From NCBI RefSeq assembly GCF_023091745.1, contig NC_068935.1, forward strand, positions 6,643,744 through 6,707,743: 64,000 nucleotides of DNA, read 5' to 3'. Made by a program: the position numbers and the translations under genes. Positions 55,588 to 64,000 of the stretch are shown one piece after another. This stretch comes from Budorcas taxicolor. Its lineage: Eukaryota; Chordata; Mammalia; Artiodactyla; Bovidae. The stretch's first letter is position 1. Every line of letters begins with the position of its first letter. Below the pieces are notes generated by a model. The model was not told where the DNA came from and searched no databases. It saw only the letters and a program-made list of their open reading frames with translations.

Positions 55588-55810
55588 TTGGATGCATGCT
55601 CAGTCACTTCAGTTGTGTCTGACTGTTTGAGACCCCATGGACTGTAGCCTGCCAAGCCCCTCTGTCCATGGGATTTTCCAGGAAAGAATACTGGAGTGGG
55701 TTGTCATTTCCTCCTCCAAGAGATCTTCCCAGCCAAGGATTAAATCTGCATCTCCCATGTCTCCTGCATTGGAAGGCAGATTCCTTACCACTAACCCATC
55801 TGGAAAGCCC
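55588..55810 (-). mobile_element. Bov-tA SINE inside MLT1
   Basis: Complete antisense SINE from CATGCTCAGTCACTTCAGTT to ATCTGGAAAGCCC. Confidence 0.92.
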
Positions 55811-55966
55811 ATAGTACTTGGTTATAGCATCCCAGCAGACTAAGACAGCTAGTGGTTAAAATTCCTTATTTAGAAATTCAGGGTTTCTTTCTGTTTTTTA
55901 AAAACAATGTAAACATTCCTGGTGTGGTTAGCACTTAAAAACCTATCTGTCATTTATAAGTAAGTG

Positions 55967-56158
55967 GAGTGGTTCTTAAACATCAGGGGGTACCGAAATA
56001 CCCTGATGGTTATGTTACCATCCAGGTTGCTTGGCTCCATCCCGAGTTTCTGATTAAGTCAGTCTTGGGTGGCATCTGAAAACATGCATTCATAGCAAGT
56101 TCCCAGCAGATGCTGAGGTTGCAAGCATCACCCTTTTCTGAGAACCCCTGACTTAGTG
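55967..56158 (+). mobile_element. MER5-like hAT-Charlie relic
   Basis: Begins GAGTGGTTCTTAAACATCAG and ends TCTGAGAACCCCTGAC, imperfect inverted repeats typical of MER5A. Interior TTTCTGATTAAGTCAGTCTT fits. Confidence 0.7.
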
Positions 56159-57305
56159 TAAATGAGGTTATCAGATCATTATCTCAGGGTAGTTTTTGAA
56201 AGGTAAAGAGAGAGCAAGGGAGCACAAAAGGAGAATGAAAGAAAAATGAAGAATAAGAATTGCTCTAAGAAAAGCAGGATTTATATATTTTCTGAAGGCT
56301 TGAACTAGCAAGCAGAAATCTTTGAAATGCCATGTGTAATGCAATGTGTAGTTGTGGAACTGGCATAGTGCACTCACCTTGGGAATAGAAAATACAACTT
56401 CCTAAATACAATATTCTTTACACCTTAAAAGGGTAATTTCAATAAATAGGATAAATGCTTATTTAACAGTTTACCAATATAGCATGCTTTTCTACATCAT
56501 TTGGCCTTTAAAAAGTGTGATTGCCTTTTTTTTTTTTTTGGTCCAACAATAAAAGACTATTTTGTGCTATTTCCCCCATGAGTACTGCTGTTATTACTTA
56601 ATATTTATTAAGTAGCCACTATAGTGGCTTTATCTTACAGAAGAGGTTTTTGTTCTTTACATTTGTGTGCTAAATAGGATTTTCCTCCTGCCCATCAAAC
56701 TGAAACCATATTAACACAGAACAATTTGAAGCAGACTGGGATATAGGAATCAATGTTCACATTTCTGTATTTAGAAAAGCTGAGAACAAACTAAACATTT
56801 CCTCCTTTTAGTCTGAGCCTAATGTATCTGTTAGGAATGCAACTGCAAATGCATCCAATCAATTAAACAGGTGAGCCTTAAAATTTATTGGTTAGAAGTG
56901 AAATATAGGAACATATCATGTCAAAGGAAGTAGAAGCCATAGTTTAAAGGAAGATAAATTAGACCTTGAAGGTAATAATCCGCAGAAAAGTTACTTTAAA
57001 GAGACACTGTACATGTTGGATTGGATAACTTGAAGAGAACAAGAATTATAATAGTGCTAAGGGATGAAGCTGAGAATTTAAAGACTACAGAAAATTTAAT
57101 AAAAAAAGAGTTATGTTTTATAATGTGGATTAGGAAGATGCAAGGAAAGAACTCACAATCCTTATCTCTGGTATTCGGAGAAAGAAAAAAATCTATTTCA
57201 TGATAAGACGTGATAATTTTAGCAGTCTCAAAATAATTCATCATCTCTAGTTAAAATATTGTAAAGTGAATCACAACACAAAATGTATTCTCAGACACAT
57301 TGAAC
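56159..57305. other. Unique sequence, no gene recognised
   Basis: About 1.15 kb with no recognisable element or coding exon. Confidence 0.4.
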
Positions 57306-57602
57306 TTATTTTCTGACTCTTTGTGACCCCGTGGACTATACAGTCCATGGAATTCTCCAGGCCAGAATACTGGAGTGCATAGCCTTTCCCTTCCCCAGAG
57401 GATCATCCCAACCCAGGGATTAAACCCAGGTCTCCATCATTGCAGGTGGATTCTTTACTAGCTGAGCCACAGGGGAAGCCCAAGAATACTGAAGTAGGTA
57501 TCCTATCCCTTCTCCAGGGGATCTTCACAACCCAGGAATCGATCTGGGGTTTCCCACATTGCAGGTGGATTCTTTACCAACTGAGCTATCAGGGAAGGCC
57601 CC
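57306..57602 (-). mobile_element. Bov-A2 SINE (dimer)
   Basis: Antisense dimer: a full unit ending GAGCCACAGGGGAAGCCC, then a second partial unit (AAGAATACTGAAGTAGGTAT onward) ending GAGCTATCAGGGAAGGCC. Confidence 0.93.
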
Positions 57603-57702
57603 TTCTCAGATCACTCTCTATTAAATGATTGAAGGAAAATTATGGAAAAGACTAAGAAAATCACCACATAGAACAAGATGGAAAATACATCCATTAGGTT
57701 CT

Positions 57703-58152
57703 GTTATGGGTCGAATTGTGCCCCTCCCCCCACAAAGATAGGTGGAAGTCCTAACCTTTAGTGCTTAAGATCATGACCTTATTTGGAAATAGTTTTGTTG
57801 CAGATGTAATTATTTAAGATGAGGCCATATTGGTTTAGGATAGGTCTTTAAGCCGTATAATTGATGTCCTTAGAAGAGATACAGATACCTAAGGAGAAGA
57901 CACAGATAGAGCTTGGAGTGATGAATCTACAAGGCCAGGAATTCCAAGAACTGACCACCATCACAAGCCAGAAGAGAGGCACAGAACAGCTTTTCCCTCA
58001 GAGCCGTCAGGAGAAAGTATTCCTGCCGAGACCTTGATTTTGTACTTCTAGCCTCCAGAACTTTGAGGGAATAGATTTCTTTGAGGGAACAAACTGTGCT
58101 AAATCAACAGGTTTGTGGTACTATGTCACAGCAGCCCTAAGAAACTAATACA
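57703..58152 (+). mobile_element. MLT1-type MaLR LTR, nearly complete
   Basis: Begins TGTTATGGGTCGAATTGTGC and ends AAGAAACTAATACA. Intermediate words CTTATTTGGAAATAGTTTTG, GATGAGGCCATATTGG, GAGCTTGGAGTGATGAATCT and ACTTCTAGCCTCCAGAACTT follow MLT1 order. Confidence 0.88.
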
Positions 58153-58471
58153 TTTTCTTTCTCAAAATTTTTCATGTTTCAAGATTTGTTCACAAAGGGC
58201 TACGCCTTAAACATTGACTCACATTGCATCACTCAAGCTGGTCAAACCTTTAATAAATATAAAAATCATGGATAAATAGATGGATATTTATTAGAACTAT
58301 TCTCAAGAATGTATATGTAGTAGTGGAATAATAGTTTATGAACAATCTGATGCATATTCTAAAAGTAGAAATGAAAAAGGAGATAAAATTGAAATAAAAA
58401 TGCCTGAAAATATTCTGTATTTTATATTTAATGATACAAAAAGGCCTTTCATCTCACTCATCTCTATCTTT
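58153..58471. other. No recognised feature
   Basis: About 320 bp of AT-rich sequence without a recognised element. Confidence 0.4.
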
Positions 58472-58588
58472 AGTCACCAAGTTATGTCTGACTCTTGCCA
58501 TCCCATGGACTGCAGCCTGCCAGGCTCCTCTGTTCATTGGATTCTCCAGGCAAGAATACTGCAGTGGGTTGCTATTTCCTTCTACAAA
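58472..58588 (-). mobile_element. Bov-tA SINE fragment
   Basis: Antisense SINE tail and middle (CACCAAGTTATGTCTGACTC; CAGGCAAGAATACTGCAGTG) without a head. Confidence 0.85.
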
Positions 58589-58631
58589 TATTATATAAAA
58601 TTATATTTTAGTAAGACTAATCTACTGAAGA

Positions 58632-59297
58632 TATGACATCTGGTCCCATCACTTCATGGGAAATAGATGGGGAAACAGTAGAAACAGTGTCAGACTTTAT
58701 TTTTGGGGGCTCCAAAATCACTGCAGATGGTGACTGCAGCCATGAAATTAAAAGATGCTTACTCCTTGGAAGAAAAGTTATGACCAACCTAAATAGTATA
58801 TTCAAAAGCAAAGACATTACTTTGCTGACTAAGGTCCATCCAGTCAAGGCTATGGTTTTTCCTGTGGTCATGTATGGATGTGAGAGTTGGACTGTGAAGA
58901 AGGCTGAGTGCCGAAGAATTGATGCTTTTAAACTGTGGTGTTGGAGAAGACTCTTGAGAGTCCCTTGGACTGCAAGGAGATCCAACCAGTCCATTGTGAA
59001 GGAGATCAACCCTGGGATTTCTTTGGAAGGAATGATGCTAAAGCTGAAGCTCCAGTAGTTTGGCCACCTCATGGGAAGAGTTGACTCATTGGAAAAGACT
59101 CTGATGTTGGAAAGGATTGGCGGCAGGAGGAGAAGGGGACGACCGAGGATGAGATGGCTGGATGGCATCACGGACTCGATGGACGTGAGTCTGAGTGAAC
59201 TCCGGGAGATGGTGATGGACAGGGAGGCCTGGCGTGCTGCGATTCATGGGGTCGCAAAGAGTCGGACACGACTGAGCGACTGAACTGAACTGAACTG
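58632..59297 (+). mobile_element. BovB LINE 3' end, youngest type
   Basis: A 666-bp sense BovB 3' end with ACTGA tail and retained CpGs. Perfect 13-bp duplication aatctactgaaga at 58619-58631 and 59298-59310. The frame 58633-59058 is uninterrupted to a stop replacing a Tyr-type codon in CCAGTAGTTTGG (about 59056). The downstream frame continues at 59071-59283. Confidence 0.96.
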
Positions 59298-59499
59298 AAT
59301 CTACTGAAGACTGGATGATGTTCATTACTTTAAATTCTTGGTTTAATAGTTTGTGATACAATGATTTAATGGCTTGATTTTAAATTCAGTATGTTTTCAT
59401 AGTGGAAAAGCTAATTCACGAAAATATATAGATGTGAATGAAAGGAGTGTACTGTTGGATGCATTTGCTAAATACTGATGCTCAATAGTGAGTTCCAAG

Positions 59500-60032
59500 C
59501 ACCAATTTTGTAATAGTTTTTGGGTTAAATTAGCTGTTTTTGTTTTTAATCATTTGGAAGTAAATTGCAGAGTTCATAGTGATTTACTTTTATATATTCA
59601 GCTTACATTTACTGAGTATAAAGGCATCCTCTTTCATAATCACTCTACTATCACACCTAAGAAAATGGCAGTAATTTCCTAGTATCATCTAATACATATT
59701 TCATGTTAAAATTTCCTCAACTGCCCCAACAAATGTCTTTTATAGCTTTTTTTTTTTTGGAACAGATGTACAATCTAAGTTCATATATTACAATTTTTGT
59801 GTTACTTTAGTCTTTTTTAGAAAAGAGTACATCTCCCTCATCTTGTGTATTTCTTATAATATTCACATTTTTTAAGAAACCAGGACTGTCGTCCTGTGCA
59901 ATGTCCTGAATTCTGGGTTTATCTGATTGTTTCCTCCTGGTATTATTTAACTGTAAAAATCTCATGTATTCCTTGTACAGTACAAGTAAGGTCTATTGAG
60001 GCTTGATTATATTAAGATGAAATACTTCAGTA
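59500..60032. mobile_element. Old L1 (L1M-type) 3' UTR fragment
   Basis: Words such as ATCACACCTAAGAAAATGGC, AATGTCTTTTATAGC, CAATGTCCTGAATTCTGGGT and GATTGTTTCCTCCTGGTATT occur in the order found in old L1M 3' UTRs. It continues briefly after the following SINE. I could not settle the orientation. Confidence 0.6.
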
Positions 60033-60266
60033 GAGGTATCCTAGATGGTGCCTGTAGTAAAGAATCTGCCTCCCAGTGCAGAAGAGGTAAGAGACATGGG
60101 TTTGATCCTTGGTCAAGAAGATCCCCTGGAGGAGGGCATGGCAACCCACTCCAGTATTCTAGCCTTGAGAATCTGTGGACAGAGGAGCCTGGCGGGCTAC
60201 AGTCCATAGGACCACAAAGAGTCGGACATGACTGAAGCGGTTTAGCATGCACACATGCACTTTAGC
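60033..60266 (+). mobile_element. Bov-tA SINE
   Basis: Sense SINE with a decayed head (CTAGATGGTGCCTGTAGTAA) and a clear tail (GAGTCGGACATGACTGAAGC). Confidence 0.9.
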
Positions 60267-60333
60267 AGAATATTTCAAAGATGATATTGTTTAATCAATT
60301 TTCATCATCTTGGTCTGCTCATTAGGTTTGGCT

Positions 60334-62473
60334 GTACTCCTTATTACCAAATTCAGACTTAAATTGAAGAAAGTAGGGAAAACTGCTAGACCATTCGGGT
60401 AGGACCTAAATCAAATCCAATATGATTGTACAGTGAAAGTGAGAAATAGATTTAAGGGGCTAGATCTGATAGATAGAGTGCCTGATGAACTATGGAATGA
60501 GGTTCATGACATTGTACAGGAGACAGGGATCAAGACCATCCCCATGGAAAAGAAATGCAAAAAAGCAAAATGGCTGTCTGGGGAGGCCTTACAAATAGCT
60601 GTGAAAAGAAGAGAGGTGAAAAGCAAAGGAGAAAAGGAAAGATATAAGCATCTGAATGCAGAGTTCCAAAGAATAGCAGGAAGAGAAAGAAAGACTTCTT
60701 CAGAGATCAGTGCAAAAAACAGAGGAAAAGAACATAATGGGAAAGACTAGAGATCTCTTCATGAAAATTAGATATACCGAGGGAACATTTCATGCAAAGA
60801 TGGGCTCGATAAAGGACAGAAATGGTATGGACCTAACAGAAGCAGAAGATATTAAGAAGAGGTGGCAAGAATACACAGAGGAACTGTACAAAAAAGATCT
60901 TCACAACCTAGATAATCACAATGGTGTGATCACTCACCTAGAGCCAGACATCCTGGAATGTGAATTCAAGTGGGCCTTAGAAAGCATCACTACGAACAAA
61001 GCTAGTGGAGGTGATGGAATTCCAGTGGCGCTGTTTCAAATCCTGAAAGATGATGCTGTGAAAGTGCTGCACTCAATATGCCAGCAAATTTGGAAAATTC
61101 AGCAGTGGCCACAGGACCGGAAAAGGTCAGTTTTCATTCCAACCCCAAAGAAAGGCAATGTCAAAGATTGCTCAAACTACTGCACAATTGCACTCATCTC
61201 ACATGCTAGTAAAGTAATGGTCAAAATTCTCCAAGCCAGGCTTCAGCAATACGTGAACTGTGAAATTCCTGATGTTCAAGCTGTTTTCAGAAAAGGCAGA
61301 GGAACCAGAGATCTAATTGCCAACATCCGCTGGATCATGTAAAAAGCAAGAGAGTTCCAGAAAAACATCTATTTCTGCTTTATTGACTATGCCAAAGCCT
61401 TTGACTGTGGGGATTACAATAAACTGTGGAAAGTTCTGAGAGAGATGGGAATCCCAGACCACCTGACCTGCCTCTTGAGAAATCTGTATGCAGGTCAGGA
61501 AACAACAGTTAGAAGTGGACATGGAACAACAGACTGGTTCCAAATAGGAAAAGGAGTACGTCAAGGCTGTATATTGTCACCCTGCTTATTTAACTTCTAT
61601 GCAGAGTACATCATGAGAAACAGTGGACTGGAAGAAACACAAGGTGGAATCAAGATTGCCGGGAGAAATATCAATAACTTCAGATATGCAGATGATACCA
61701 CCCTTATGGCAGAAAGTGAAGAGGAGCTAAAAAGCCTCTTGATGAAAGTGAGAGAGGAGAGTGAAAAAGTTGGCTTAAGGCTCAACATTCAGAAAACGAA
61801 GATCATGGCATCTGGTCCAATCACTTCATGGGAAATAGATGGGAAACAGTGGAAACAGTGTCAGACTTTAATTTTTTGTGGGGGGCGGGGCTCCAAAATC
61901 ACTGCAGATGGTGATTGCAGCCATGGAATTAAAAGACACTCCTTGGAAGAAAAGTTGTGACCAACCTAGACGGCACATTCGAAAGCAGAGACACTACTTT
62001 GCCGACAAAGGTCCGTCTAGTTAAGGCTATGGTTTTTCCAGTAGTCATGTATGAATGTGAGAGTTGGACTGTGAAGAAAGCCGAGTGTTGAAGAATTGAT
62101 GCTTTTGAACTGTGGTGTTGGAGAAGACTCTTGAGAGTTCCTTGGACTGCAAGGAGATCCAACCAGTTCATTCTAAATGAGATCAGCCCCGGGTGTTCTT
62201 TGGAAGGAATGATGCTGAAGCTGAAACTCCAGTACTTTGGCCACCTCATGCGAAGAGTTGACTCATTGGAAAGGACTCTGATGCTGGGAGGGATTGGGGG
62301 CAGGCGGAGAAGGGGACGACAGAGGATGAGATGGCTGGATGGCATCACTGACTCGATGGACATGAGTCTGAGTGAACTCCGGGAGTTGGTGATGGACAGG
62401 GAGGCCTGGCATGCTGCGATTCATGGGGTCGCAGAGTCGGACACGACTGAGTGACTGAATTGAACTGAACTGA
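60334..62473 (+). mobile_element. BovB LINE, 2.14 kb, intermediate age
   Basis: Starts at TACTCCTTATTACC, immediately after the endonuclease-coding part, and ends with an ACTGA tail. ORF2 is broken into frames 60433-60750, 60710-61342, 61445-61960 and 62131-62454. The RT motifs are well kept: GVRQGCILSP near 61552-61583 and YADD near 61686-61697. Motif A reads KAFDCGDY instead of KAFDCVDH. Diagnostic bases (GTGTTCTTTGGAAGGAATGA) put it between the older and youngest copies. Confidence 0.95.
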
Positions 62474-62489
62474 ATGCCCTCAAGGCTAA

Positions 62490-62760
62490 TCCATCATCTA
62501 CCATGAGACAGATTTCCTTCCTTTTAAGGAAGTAATATCCCATTGTATGAATATACCTCATTTCCCTTTATTTACTCATATATTGATGGACATTTGGGTT
62601 GCTTTCTCATCTTGGCTACTGTGAATACATTGAGTACGGTGTGATATTATGCCTTTAATTTTGTTAGCTAAAGACCCAATACATGGAATTGCTTGATCTT
62701 ATCGAATTCTATTTTTAGTTTTTTGCGGACCCTCCATACTATATTCCATATCAGCTTTCA
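62490..62760 (-). mobile_element. L1 3' UTR fragment, antisense
   Basis: Antisense L1 words: AATATCCCATTGTATGAATA, ATATTGATGGACATTTGGGT, GGCTACTGTGAATACATTGA. Confidence 0.72.
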
Positions 62761-62850
62761 GTTCATTTTTTTTTAAATTAGAGTTTTCTGACTCATCGCT
62801 TTTTCTTAACTCTGAAAATATTATATTATAGTATTATATTACAAAATATA

Positions 62851-63070
62851 TGGGGCTTCCCTGATGGCTTAGTGATAAAGACTTCGGCTACAATACAGGA
62901 GATGCAGGAAACGCAGGTTCAAACACTGCTTCAGGAGGATTCCCTGGATGAAAAACGCAACCCATTCCAGTTTTCTTGCCTGAAAAATCCCATGAACAGA
63001 GAAACTTGGTGGGCTAGAGTTCATAGAGTCTCAAAGAGTTGGACATGACTGAGCAACTGAACACACAGAA
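62851..63070 (+). mobile_element. Bov-tA SINE
   Basis: Complete sense SINE from GGGGCTTCCCTGATGGCTTA to GACTGAGCAACTGAACACAC. The flanks share a tatatg-type duplication. Confidence 0.92.
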
Positions 63071-64000
63071 AACTATATATGCACACATGTATATATATTT
63101 ATGTTATCCTATGACATACGTTGATCAGTTTCAAATGTAATTAATATTACTAACAACAAGAAACCTACTGAGCTTTCTTTGCAGTTCTTTTTGTCTTTGA
63201 ATATATATCTAATTAAGGATGTACAGAGTACTGTGTCAAAAAATACCTTAATAGTCCAAAAGTCAACAATATGTAAAAAGATAAACTCAAGGAGGAGACT
63301 TGCTTGTTCTCCACTTCTTTCTTCCATTTTTATTAGTTCAGGATATGTTTCTATTTAGACTTTCCATCTTTCTTATATTTTTTAAATATGCATTTTTTTC
63401 TATTGTGTTTTCAAATTTGCAAGGATTTGATATGTGTGTATTATTTGCTTTTACAGGTGACATCCATAGTTTCAGTCATAATGTCACATAAAGTTGGAGA
63501 CATTTCCAAATATTTCTTTTTTAAGATTTTCTCTCCATAGTGTGAGTTTCTTTTGAAAATCATACATCCTTTGCATTATTGTTAAAATATCACTCTTTTG
63601 AGGGTGCTGATGGAGTGTTCATTGTTTTCAAGTACATTCTAGATAGCACATTACCGAAAATCTTTTGTCATCAGAATGAGGTCAACACACTTGGAACACT
63701 TATCTTTTAGTAAAAGGAAAATGTCTAATGCATCTTTAAGTTTCACAGTTCCCTAAGTACCTTGTCACAGGATAATCAAAGAACCTCTACAATGGAAAAT
63801 AGTTTCTGGGTCACTCACCAAACTTATATTGAAGAGAGTCTATTATTTAATGTTTTTGCAAAATTAACTATATTGATGACATCCTGTAAATTATAAGCAA
63901 ATTATTTTTCTTCTCATACCTGAAGCGATTATTTTACACACTGAAATTTGGGGAGCACTGTTACTTAGAAAAGCCAATGACTGAACCAGAAATCCTAGCA
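63071..64000. other. No recognised feature
   Basis: About 930 bp of AT-rich sequence to the window end with no gene or family that I can identify. Confidence 0.4.

Larger units (their letters stand above)
54353..55847 (+). mobile_element. MLT1-type MaLR LTR carrying three nested insertions
   Basis: The MLT1 start (TGTTATGAAGCTAAATGTTTG) is interrupted by a SINE, continues to CCAGTGTGATGGTA (54660), is interrupted by an ERV LTR, resumes at TTAGGAGGTGGGGCC (about 55302), continues through CCTCCAGAAATGTGAGAAAT, is interrupted by a second SINE, and ends at ACTAAGACA (55847). The remaining MLT1 pieces add up to about 400 bp, normal for the family. Confidence 0.87.

Noticed and set aside
5121..63070. 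Many dispersed, similar 180-220 bp repeats with tRNA-like B boxes, which might suggest tRNA genes or a spaced array.
   Set aside because: They are Bov-tA/Bov-A2/ART2A SINEs with A-rich or CA tails and target duplications. None has an intact tRNA cloverleaf, and spacing is irregular.

Overview
This is a window of ruminant nuclear DNA, most likely from a bovid. The evidence is the repeat content. It holds many copies of the RTE-clade LINE BovB with (ACTGA)n tails, many tRNA-Glu-derived Bov-tA/Bov-A2/ART2A SINEs, ruminant L1 (L1-BT-like) 5' and 3' UTRs, and older mammalian layers (MLT1/MaLR LTRs, L2, MIR, MER5, MER1). I found no host protein-coding gene, tRNA, rRNA or CRISPR array. Every long open frame I could interpret belongs to a retroelement. 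Family names come from memory of the consensus features, not from a database search.

Layout. 0-9 kb: a BovB interrupted by a small L1, a run of class I-type LTRs and L2 pieces, then MLT1-type LTRs and an L1 with an inverted 5' part. 9-13.3 kb: a short antisense BovB, then a 2.16-kb BovB inserted into an L2. 14.3-17 kb: the decayed pol of an ERV-L-like endogenous retrovirus on the + strand (RT connection, RNase H, integrase, dUTPase), cut by two SINEs. 17-18.5 kb: an antisense MLT1, SINEs and a MIR. 18.5-23.6 kb: a repeat-poor island. 23.6-28.8 kb: a BovB about 3.9 kb long whose 5' third is inverted, with a younger BovB and a SINE nested inside. 29-33 kb: an old L1, then an antisense BovB of about 2.1 kb. 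33-40 kb: mostly unique DNA with SINEs and hAT transposon relics. 40-43.4 kb: the most complete BovB, with a 389-codon endonuclease-RT frame, followed by a second BovB tail. 44-53 kb: SINEs, L1 ends, a (GT)29 tract and L2. 52.9-53.8 kb: an L1 whose 5' UTR is joined almost directly to its 3' UTR. 54.3-58.2 kb: an MLT1 carrying three nested insertions, then another MLT1. 58.6-62.5 kb: two younger BovB copies. 62.5-64 kb: an L1 fragment, a SINE and unrecognised DNA.

No genes act together here. The window records successive transposition. The BovB/L1 machinery probably mobilised the SINEs, since Bov-A shares sequence with both ends of BovB. Many insertions can be bounded exactly by target-site duplications (TSDs), and nesting orders them in time. 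The most informative observations are the BovB and L1 5' inversions, a shared 5' breakpoint region in four BovB copies just after the endonuclease domain, the ORF-less L1, and the ERV-L pol with a dUTPase. I did not find a convincing undescribed biological system.
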